From IMG/VR virus record IMGVR_UViG_3300014501_000028, positions 1 to 43,940 of that record: a stretch of 43,940 nt of DNA; one strand, given 5' to 3'. The position numbers and the translations under genes are program-made. This document shows, piece after piece, positions 21,541-28,195 of the stretch. Source of the stretch: a virus. The notes below the pieces were generated by a model, which was not told the DNA's origin, searched no databases, and was given only the letters and a program-made list of their open reading frames with translations. Within the stretch, counting starts at the first letter, position 1, and each line of letters opens with the position of its first letter.

Positions 21541-22464
21541 GTGAATTCACCAATTCCAGTACTACCGTATCTCACCAGCATCGCGCTGAACTATAAGAAC
21601 GTCAGTCTGATCGCTGACAACGTTCTCCCGCGGGTGCCGGTGGGAAAGCAATTGTTTCGCTACCTCGCTTATCCGCAAGGCGACCAGTTCACCGTTCCCG
21701 ACACCAAAGTCGGGCGCACGTCGAAGGTGAACCAAGTTGAATTCGGAGCCACGGCGCTGACCGCGTCGACGGTCGACTACGCGCTCGACAATCCCATTCC
21801 GCAGATCGATGTGTTGAACGCGGTTGGGACGGGCTACGACCCGGAGTCCCGCGGTGTCGAATTAACCACCGACCTCATCTTGCTCGACCGGGAAGTCCGC
21901 GCGGCGAGCCTGGTGTTCAGTGTTGGCGGCTACGATTCGGCGCACAAGGAAGTGCTCACCTACCCGTGGGATAACGCGACCAGCTCGACCCCGATCGAGG
22001 ACATCACGTCGGCTCTCGATTCGATGCTCATGCGGCCGAACATCATGGTGCTGGGAAACTCGGTAGCGACCGCGCTGCAGACGAACCCCGCCATCCTGAA
22101 AGCGTTTTATGGAAACCTGGGCGACAGTGGAATCGTTCCCGTCCAGTTTCTCGCGACGCTGTTCGGGCTCGACGCGGTCTATGTCGGGCGCGGATGGCTC
22201 AACATTGCAAAGCCGGGCCAGCCGGTGACCCTGCAGCGTGTGTGGGGAAACATGGCGGCGCTGATCTACCGGAATTCACTGGCCACGGCCGACCAGGGAA
22301 TGTCTTTCGGTTTGACGGCGCAGTTCGAAGAGCGGTACGCCGGCCGAATCATCGACCAGGATCTCGGCATGCGTGGCGGAGTTCGGGTCCGGGTCGGGGA
22401 ATCGGTAAAAGAATTAATTCTCGCGCCCGACCTCGGGTTCCTGTTTGAAAACGCGCACTCGTAA
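21541..22464 (+). CDS. major capsid protein (gpE-type)
   Basis: 307 aa from GTG 21541. HK97-fold of the lambda gpE type: N-terminal IALNYKNVSLIADNVLPRV, PVGKQLFRYLAY, the E-loop with PDTKVGRTSKVNQVEF, a P-domain helix with LTTDLILLDREVR, and MVLGNSVATALQTNPAIL (typical of the gpE family). Followed by a strong terminator at 22482-22518, consistent with very high expression. Confidence 0.92.
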   Translation: MNSPIPVLPYLTSIALNYKNVSLIADNVLPRVPVGKQLFRYLAYPQGDQFTVPDTKVGRTSKVNQVEFGATALTASTVDYALDNPIPQIDVLNAVGTGYDPESRGVELTTDLILLDREVRAASLVFSVGGYDSAHKEVLTYPWDNATSSTPIEDITSALDSMLMRPNIMVLGNSVATALQTNPAILKAFYGNLGDSGIVPVQFLATLFGLDAVYVGRGWLNIAKPGQPVTLQRVWGNMAALIYRNSLATADQGMSFGLTAQFEERYAGRIIDQDLGMRGGVRVRVGESVKELILAPDLGFLFENAHS

Positions 22465-22481
22465 TCGCTCCAGGCTGTGAA

Positions 22482-22518
22482 CCGCCGGCTCTGGCAGGAG
22501 CCGGCGGCAGTTTTTTTC
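22482..22518 (+). terminator. rho-independent terminator after the capsid gene
   Basis: CCGCCGGCTC (22482-22491), loop TGGCAG, GAGCCGGCGG (22498-22507), then CAG and seven T. A perfect 10-bp GC stem with U tract. It would reduce but not abolish readthrough into the downstream head-completion and tail genes. Confidence 0.92.
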
Positions 22519-22545
22519 AAATTCAAAAAAAAAGAGGACACCGAC

Positions 22546-22869
22546 ATGACCGATCCAGCAAGACCAACGGGGAAACCGGGAACGACGGGCCAGAAGTACC
22601 GCGCTCTGCAGAATATTTCGTTTGGGAAAGATCGACCAGCAGTGGGTCCCGGCGATATTTTCCAGCTCGACGATGCGGCCCAGGCGAAGGATTTGCTCGC
22701 GAAGGGTTACATCTCGACCAACGTCGCTCCGAAAGCTCCGGCGCCCGGTACCGCGGGCCCGGCCAGCGGATCCGGACAGCAGGGTGGGCAGCAAGGCGGG
22801 GAACCCGCTGGCGCCGCGGCTACCCGTGGCAACGATGCGGACGACAAGAACGCGGGCGTCATCAAGTAG
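22546..22869 (+). CDS. head completion/assembly protein (gpFI-like position)
   Basis: 107 aa from ATG 22546 (AGAGGA upstream). A folded N-terminal half (KYRALQNISFGKDRPAVGPG, FQLDDAAQAKDLLAKGYI) is a small beta domain like those in short proteins following major capsid genes. The C-terminal 45 residues are Pro/Gly/Ala/Gln-rich and disordered. Position corresponds to lambda FI. Confidence 0.55.
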   Translation: MTDPARPTGKPGTTGQKYRALQNISFGKDRPAVGPGDIFQLDDAAQAKDLLAKGYISTNVAPKAPAPGTAGPASGSGQQGGQQGGEPAGAAATRGNDADDKNAGVIK

Positions 22870-22872
22870 CGG

Positions 22873-23235
22873 ATGTCACCATTCGCTGATTCCGACATTC
22901 CAGCGATGATCGGGCGTTTTGGTTCCCCGATCACCATCGCTGGAATTGCGGGCATCGCGCTGGTGGACGCGCAGGACCAGGCGTTCAATTCTGACGGGCA
23001 GGACGGTGTCACCGTCATGCCCGTCACCTCCGCGATCATCCAGACCTCCGCGTTCCCGAATATTTCAATCGATGACGCGGTGCTCCTGAACGGAATCGAT
23101 TACACGGTCCGCGACCGGATGCGAATAGACGACGGCGCGCTCACCAAAGTTTTTCTAGGGACCGCAGCTACGCTGTACGACGGCGGCGGGTTCCCCGATG
23201 CACCGGAAGAGGAAATCGACGGCGGGAGTTTTTAG
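22873..23235 (+). CDS. head-tail joining protein (gpFII-like)
   Basis: 120 aa from ATG 22873, 3 bp after the previous stop. Beta-rich: FGSPITIAGIAGIALVDAQD, DAVLLNGIDYTVRDRMRID, GALTKVFL. This matches the small beta-barrel head-tail joining proteins (lambda gpFII) in size, fold pattern and position. Stop abuts the fibre gene. Confidence 0.65.
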   Translation: MSPFADSDIPAMIGRFGSPITIAGIAGIALVDAQDQAFNSDGQDGVTVMPVTSAIIQTSAFPNISIDDAVLLNGIDYTVRDRMRIDDGALTKVFLGTAATLYDGGGFPDAPEEEIDGGSF

Positions 23236-25668
23236 TTGAGCACCACGATCAAAATTCGGCGGGGTTTGAAGTCGGCGCTGCCGGCGGCCGCGTCGCTGGG
23301 CGAACTGCTGTTCTGCACCGACGTGTCGGAGTTGTGGATTGGAACGGGAACGGGAATTGAGCCGGTGGTGGTGGTTGGCGCGGAAGGATTGGCGACGGAA
23401 GTCACGCGCGCGGAAACGGCGGAAGGAGCGCTCGCGGCGGAGATAGCTACGGTGGTTGAGGCGGCGGTGGTAGCAGAGACGGCCAGGGCGGAGGCCGCGG
23501 AGAGCGGGCTAGCGGCGGCGACCGCGGCGGAGCGCACGCGGGCGTTGGCGGCCGAGGCGCTGGCGGCGTCGCTCGTGTCGGTGACGGCGGCGGTTGCGGT
23601 GGAGACGGCCCGGGCGGCGGCGGCGGAAGCGGTGGACGCGAGCGCGGTTTCCGTGGAGACGGCGAGAGCGGAAGCGGAAGAAACGATTCTAGCGGCGGCG
23701 ATTGCGGCGGAAGTCACGCGCGCGGAAGCGGCCGAGTCGGCGGTGGAAGTGGCGGCGGAAGGATTCGCGACGGCGGCGGTTGCGGCGTTAGTCAATTCGG
23801 CGCCTGCTCTGCTGGACACGTTGGGGGAAATCGATGCGGCGCTGAACGACAATCCAAATTTTGGCGCAACGATGACAGCGTCCCTGGCGACGAACGCGGC
23901 GGCGATCCTGGCGGAGACGGAGCGCGCGGAAGCGGCCGAGTCGGCGCTTGCGACGCCTGCGGGAGTGGCGGCGGCGGTTGCGGTCGAAACGGGAAGGGCG
24001 GAGACGGCGGAAGCGGGGAACGCGGCGGCGGTTGCGACGGAGACGGCGAGAGCGACGGCGGCGGAGTCAACGAACGCCACGGCGATTGTAGCGAACGCGG
24101 CGGGGATCGTCACGGAGCGGACGCGAGCGGAGGCGGCGGAGGCCGCGGAAACGACGCGCGCGGCGGCGGCGGAGGCGGCGAACGCAACAAACATCGCCAC
24201 GAATAGCACGAACATCGCGGCGGAAGTGGCGCGGGCGGAGGCGGCGGAGTCGGGGTTGGCGCCGATTGCGTCGCCGGTGTTCACGGGAACGCCGAAGGCG
24301 CCGACCGCGGCGGCGCTCGATGCGTCAACGAATCTTGCGACGTCGGCGTATTGCGACAGAGCGGTTGCGGCAGCGGCGTTTTCTGTGGGCGCGTCCGGAA
24401 CCGCGGTGTTGCGAAACGCGAAACCGATTCCCTGGAATTTTCAATTCCCCGTTCCGCAGAGTGTTCCAACGGTCCTAAGTCTTTCGGCGGTTACGTTTGC
24501 TCCTACTCCGTTGTTTCAAAACACGTATACGTGGGCATTGGTTTCGGGGCCTTCTCCGACGTTGGGGCAGATAATTACCATCACCGGAATGTTCAACGCG
24601 GGGAACAACGCGCCATCCCTTTTAATCATGGCGATCACGGGCGCGGGCGGATCGTCGGGAACGTTGACGGTCGATCTGGCGGGAACGGGAGTAACACATT
24701 CGGGCGATACGGGAACGGGAACGATTTTGCTAGGCGCGCCGAATACGGTTCTTAGCATATCGGGCGTGACGTTTGCGACTCCGTTCAATACGTACACTTG
24801 GACGCTTGTTTCGGGAGCGTCGCCTGCGATCGGGCAAGTGGTCTGTATCGCGGGGATGACAACGAACGGGAACAATTTAGCAAGTGGTCAAGTCATAGTT
24901 GGGTTGACGGGCGCGGGCGGATCGTCCGGAACGTTGACGTGTTATCTGTCGGGGGGTTCAACGCATTCCGGCGATACGGCGGTAGGTGCGATTTTCACGA
25001 AGGTTTTGTATACGTGTCCCGCAAATCGGCGGTGTCTCGTACCCACCTATCCGTTTATCGTTTTTCCGCTGAATTCGAGCGCCACTATGTCGGTGGGCAT
25101 CGAATTGTTCGACGCAAGCGGAAATTTTTACGACCTAGGAATAAAGGGCGTAGGTAACAACGGCGGGCAAGTGAGTTTAGGTCTTGTGAGCTATCTGATT
25201 TTGGAGCCGGGAGATTCGCTTGTGTTGTCAGCGACCGCGGCAGCGAATTTTTTCGGCGGGGCGATCGAGTTCGACAGCAATTCCCAGATTCGATTTGTAA
25301 AAATGGTTATCCCGACGAACGCGTATACGACGGTGTACACGGCACCGGCGGGCGGGGCGATGATCTCTGCGGGCGGCGGACTGCAGGCGGGCGCTGAAAT
25401 CGGTTTCCTTGCAAATTATGTGGCGAGCGGAAATATGACTCCTGCGGTGCAAGCGGTGATCGGCGGAGTTACGGTTCAATTCGGCGGAACATTTAATCCG
25501 TCTGCGGCGCAGACGGTTGGACTTCTGCAAAACAATTCGGCGGGTCCTACTTACTGGTTTTTGGCGGCGGGCGATTCCCTTGTGATAAAGCCGGGGCTGG
25601 CGCCGCCGGCGGGGGTGAATCCCGGCGTGATCTGGTTCGGCGCGGTAGTGAATGAGGCAATCAGTTGA
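23236..25668 (+). CDS. long coiled-coil fibre protein inside the head-tail junction cluster
   Basis: 810 aa from TTG 23236, immediately after the previous stop. Three parts: a short beta cap typical of phage fibres (IKIRRGLKSALP, LGELLFCTDVSELWIG); about 330 residues of Ala/Glu/Arg heptads (repeats like ETARAEAAE); then two tandem beta repeats of about 93 residues near 410-500 and 503-585 (each with TYTW-LVSG-SP-GQ and GAGGSSGTLT); and a C-terminal beta region. It lies between head-tail joining and tail terminator genes, so it may be a capsid or neck fibre rather than a tail fibre. The DNA of the coil is a low-complexity GCG/GAA repeat. Confidence 0.8.
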   Translation: MSTTIKIRRGLKSALPAAASLGELLFCTDVSELWIGTGTGIEPVVVVGAEGLATEVTRAETAEGALAAEIATVVEAAVVAETARAEAAESGLAAATAAERTRALAAEALAASLVSVTAAVAVETARAAAAEAVDASAVSVETARAEAEETILAAAIAAEVTRAEAAESAVEVAAEGFATAAVAALVNSAPALLDTLGEIDAALNDNPNFGATMTASLATNAAAILAETERAEAAESALATPAGVAAAVAVETGRAETAEAGNAAAVATETARATAAESTNATAIVANAAGIVTERTRAEAAEAAETTRAAAAEAANATNIATNSTNIAAEVARAEAAESGLAPIASPVFTGTPKAPTAAALDASTNLATSAYCDRAVAAAAFSVGASGTAVLRNAKPIPWNFQFPVPQSVPTVLSLSAVTFAPTPLFQNTYTWALVSGPSPTLGQIITITGMFNAGNNAPSLLIMAITGAGGSSGTLTVDLAGTGVTHSGDTGTGTILLGAPNTVLSISGVTFATPFNTYTWTLVSGASPAIGQVVCIAGMTTNGNNLASGQVIVGLTGAGGSSGTLTCYLSGGSTHSGDTAVGAIFTKVLYTCPANRRCLVPTYPFIVFPLNSSATMSVGIELFDASGNFYDLGIKGVGNNGGQVSLGLVSYLILEPGDSLVLSATAAANFFGGAIEFDSNSQIRFVKMVIPTNAYTTVYTAPAGGAMISAGGGLQAGAEIGFLANYVASGNMTPAVQAVIGGVTVQFGGTFNPSAAQTVGLLQNNSAGPTYWFLAAGDSLVIKPGLAPPAGVNPGVIWFGAVVNEAIS

Positions 25669-26156
25669 CGATCCGCGAACAAATTATTCTAGCGGCCTGC
25701 GGGTATCTCCTCGCCGGCGCCGCGTCGCCGAGTTTGTACAGCAGCAGCTCGGCGGGCCCGGCGCCGGTTCCCGGGCTCGCGGTTCACCGGGAGCGAACGC
25801 GGCCCCTCGAGGCGGACCGGTTGCCCGCGGTCCTGCTGTATTCCGAGGACGAGGAGCCGTCGCCGATCGGATCCAGGCGCGATGCCCCGTTGACCGAGCG
25901 CGCGTTGACGCTGAAGGTGGAATGCCGCGCGCAGGGATCCCAGACCACGCCTCCGGATGCTGCACTCGATCCGGTTATCGCATGGGTGCTCTGGCAGATT
26001 TTGAATAATGAGAAATTCGGTGGTCTGGCGAACGGCGTCTCAGAAGGAAAGACGAGCTGGACCTCGAAAGAAGGCGACACGGTGTTAGCGGCGGCGGCGA
26101 TTCATTTCACCGTCAAGTACCGGACGAGCAGGACCGACCCGAGCTCGAGCCACTAA
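25665..26156 (+). CDS. tail terminator/completion protein (gpU-like)
   Basis: 163 aa from TTG 25665 in a TTGA overlap. Begins TIREQIILAACGYLLAG, has VERPL-like strands (LPAVLLYSED, RALTLKVECRAQG), a helix (LDPVIAWVLWQIL) and ends IHFTVKYRT: the alpha/beta plan of tail terminator proteins. Position right before the major tail protein supports it. Confidence 0.7.
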   Translation: MTIREQIILAACGYLLAGAASPSLYSSSSAGPAPVPGLAVHRERTRPLEADRLPAVLLYSEDEEPSPIGSRRDAPLTERALTLKVECRAQGSQTTPPDAALDPVIAWVLWQILNNEKFGGLANGVSEGKTSWTSKEGDTVLAAAAIHFTVKYRTSRTDPSSSH

Positions 26157-26171
26157 AAAAGGAGCGAAAAA

Positions 26172-26966
26172 ATGCAACCTCTGGTTTATCCCTTGGAGTA
26201 CGTACCGATGCTCGGTAAAGGGCTCGTCATGTTCGATCAGTTCGACGCGAACGGGCTCCCCACCGGGTTTATGGCGGTTGGGAACGCCACGAAATTCGGC
26301 GCAGAAACCAAAGACGATATCGCCGAGCAGTACGGAAGCATCAACGCGAACGCGGCGCTGATCGCGACCGCGCTGAAAAAGCGGCAAATCAAAATGACCA
26401 TCGAGGGCACCGATTTCAAAAGCGACGTGATGGCGCTGGCGCTGATGGGCGGGTCCAAAACCATAGTGTCCACCGCGGCGGCCACCGTCACCGCCGAGCA
26501 GTTGGTTTCGGCGACGGCGACCCACGCAGGCCGTTTTTTCTACACCCAAAAAATGAACATCGACAACACCGCGACTCCGCCGGTGCTGACTAACGGCGTC
26601 ACGGTGCTGGTGGAGGGAACGGACTACCTCTGCGTGGACACCGAATCGGGCGCGTTTTATTTCCCCGTCACCACGTCTGCGGTTGACGGTTCCGCGACGA
26701 CGATCACCTACCACACCGTGGTGGGCTCACAGGACGTCGTGGCTATGGGAACGAAGCCGCAGTTGACGGGCGCTTTGAAGTTTTCCCCGGATCCAACGGA
26801 CGGACAGAAAATCGGCCTCGATATCTGGAAGCTGAATCTGTCGCCGACCGGAACGATCCAGTTCATCGCGGACGAGTATGGGAACTGGTCGATGGACGGC
26901 CTGGTGCTGGACGATTCGGTTGCTCACCCGACCGAGCCGTTCGGTCACGCGACGTTCCTGAAGTAA
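26172..26966 (+). CDS. major tail tube protein
   Basis: 264 aa from ATG 26172 with AAAGGAG upstream. Tail-tube beta-sandwich pattern: FMAVGNATKFG, a helix DDIAEQYGSINANAALI, strands around QIKMTIEGTDF, and a late block IGLDIWKLNLSPTGTI ... WSMDGLVLDD. Located between terminator and G/GT genes, as in lambda V. Confidence 0.85.
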   Translation: MQPLVYPLEYVPMLGKGLVMFDQFDANGLPTGFMAVGNATKFGAETKDDIAEQYGSINANAALIATALKKRQIKMTIEGTDFKSDVMALALMGGSKTIVSTAAATVTAEQLVSATATHAGRFFYTQKMNIDNTATPPVLTNGVTVLVEGTDYLCVDTESGAFYFPVTTSAVDGSATTITYHTVVGSQDVVAMGTKPQLTGALKFSPDPTDGQKIGLDIWKLNLSPTGTIQFIADEYGNWSMDGLVLDDSVAHPTEPFGHATFLK

Positions 26967-26980
26967 AAACTTCCACCGCG

Positions 26981-27008
26981 CGGCGGCCTGCGCAGTTGCA
27001 GGCCGCCG
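26981..27008 (+). terminator. strong hairpin after the tail tube gene, no T tract
   Basis: CGGCGGCCTGC (26981-26991), loop GCAGTT, GCAGGCCGCCG (26998-27008): an 11-bp perfect stem with no T run behind it. It may protect the upstream mRNA 3' end or attenuate transcription rather than terminate it fully. Confidence 0.5.
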
Positions 27009-27025
27009 GCGGGGAGAACAAAAAA

Positions 27026-27535
27026 ATGGCGGACGAAACTTTCACGCTGGACGGGCGGCAGTTCTTTGGCGTCAAGCAGAACCTGACGGCGGCGCAGGAC
27101 AACTACCTCCTGTATTGGCTGGGCCAGGCGGGCGCGACGGATGTTCTTCTCAATCTGGCGTCGGGGGTCAAGCCGGAGTCGAACGCCATCGCTCTCCTGC
27201 AGAAGATTCTGGGCAGTGGTTACGCGTCGAACGTGCTCGCCGGCGTCCTGACCGAGTCAGAAAAGAAGTGGAGCAGGGACGAGGCGGGTCGGAACGCGAA
27301 AATCTTCGACGACATAACCGACGTCGGGGAAAAAACCATCATGCGGAGCGCGCTGGTCGGATTGGTGGCTGATTTTTTTTTACTCGCGGAAGTATCACGG
27401 ACGACTTCCCCGAAATCTTTAAGCCAGAACGAAACGGCCCCCGCTACCGTGAGCGAGGCAGTTGCGACCTCGGAACTTTTGGCGGAATCATCCGACAAGT
27501 TGCCGGCCACGACGCAGAGCGAATCGACCGGGTAG
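27026..27535 (+). CDS. tail assembly chaperone G (zero-frame product)
   Basis: 169 aa from ATG 27026 with GGGGAG upstream. Helical protein with TAAQDNYLLYWLGQAG near 20-35 and a C-terminal Ser/Thr/Glu-rich tail after the slippery site. In lambda-type tails G binds the tape measure and, as a minority GT product, recruits tail tube protein. The slippery heptamer is at codons 118-119. Confidence 0.88.
   Translation: MADETFTLDGRQFFGVKQNLTAAQDNYLLYWLGQAGATDVLLNLASGVKPESNAIALLQKILGSGYASNVLAGVLTESEKKWSRDEAGRNAKIFDDITDVGEKTIMRSALVGLVADFFLLAEVSRTTSPKSLSQNETAPATVSEAVATSELLAESSDKLPATTQSESTG
27376..27409 (+). other. programmed -1 ribosomal frameshift signal
   Basis: Zero frame GAT TTT TTT TTA CTC contains the heptamer T TTT TTA (27376-27382). 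Five nt later a stem GGAAGT/ACTTCC (27388-27393, 27404-27409) follows. The -1 frame is then open for 103 codons and encodes a T-like domain. All three elements of a classical -1 frameshift are present. Confidence 0.92.
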
Positions 27536-27693
27536 TCAACTGGCCGTTGCGGGACTTGTTCCTCGCGTTCGTCGAATACCTCCGAGCCAGCGCGCGCGAG
27601 AACTACCACGTCGAAATGATCGTCTGGGCGCTCACCGCTCCGCATCGAAAGCATCCCGGGAGGCCACCGGACATCCCGAGCATTCTGAGGTAG
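27382..27693 (+). CDS. T domain of the GT frameshift fusion (tail assembly chaperone)
   Basis: 103 residues read in the -1 frame after the slip, joined to 27026-27382 to give a GT protein of about 222 aa. It has no start of its own. Sequence is clearly protein-like: DDFPEIFKPERNGPRYRERG, then NWPLRDLFLAFVEYLRASAR and VEMIVWALTAPHRKHPG. This resembles T parts of other siphophages (WxxR-x2-FL, YHxE). Stop at 27691-27693, one base before the HNH gene. Confidence 0.88.
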   Translation, partial: TRGSITDDFPEIFKPERNGPRYRERGSCDLGTFGGIIRQVAGHDAERIDRVVNWPLRDLFLAFVEYLRASARENYHVEMIVWALTAPHRKHPGRPPDIPSILR

Positions 27694-27694
27694 G

Positions 27695-28195
27695 ATGCAC
27701 AGCCTTATGAGACGACAACGACTCGAAGGTAAGAGATTTGGGAAATGGAAGGTGCTCTCTTTCGCTGGAGTGCGGGGCACCCATTCCTATTATCGCGCGC
27801 GGTGCGCCTGCGGAACCCGGCGGACTGTAGAGGCCTCAACCCTACCAAACGGGATCTCTAAGAGTTGCGGCTGTCTGAGAGCTGCCATTCCAAACGTCCG
27901 CAACACGACCCATGGGATGAGCAAAACTCCTATCTATAGGTGCTGGGGGCAGATGCTCGATCGGTGCCGAAACCCGCGAAGCGGTGGGTTTCGGAATTAC
28001 GGAGGGCGCGGGATTCGCGTCTGCGCTCGATGGGCGAATTCCTTTCTAGCGTTCTATCGCGATATGGGGTTGCGCCCGCGGGGGCTCTCACTGGACCGGC
28101 GGAACAACGACGGCGATTACCGACCGGGCAATTGTAGGTGGGCTACTGCATCGGAGCAGCGGATAAATCAGCAGCGGAGGAACAAGCGTGCCTGA
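27695..28195 (+). CDS. HNH-type homing endonuclease 1
   Basis: 166 aa from ATG 27695 (ATG 27710 is equally plausible). A zinc site at the N-terminal side, CACG ... SCGC, then the family core GMSKTPIYRCWGQMLDRC, NYGGRGIRVC, RW-x2-SF-x-AFY-x-DMG, and SLDRRNNDGDYRPGNCRWAT. Free-standing phage endonuclease that cuts related phages at the empty locus. It separates GT from the tape measure gene; its 3' end carries the GGAGG ribosome site of the tape measure gene. Lower GC than its neighbours. Confidence 0.85.
   Translation: MHSLMRRQRLEGKRFGKWKVLSFAGVRGTHSYYRARCACGTRRTVEASTLPNGISKSCGCLRAAIPNVRNTTHGMSKTPIYRCWGQMLDRCRNPRSGGFRNYGGRGIRVCARWANSFLAFYRDMGLRPRGLSLDRRNNDGDYRPGNCRWATASEQRINQQRRNKRA

Noticed and set aside
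23232-24284. 350-aa minus-strand reading frame opposite the fibre gene
   Set aside because: It is the mirror of the GCG/GAA coiled-coil repeat; its sequence is almost only Ala/Ser/Thr/Val and it lacks a ribosome site. The plus-strand coil is the real gene.
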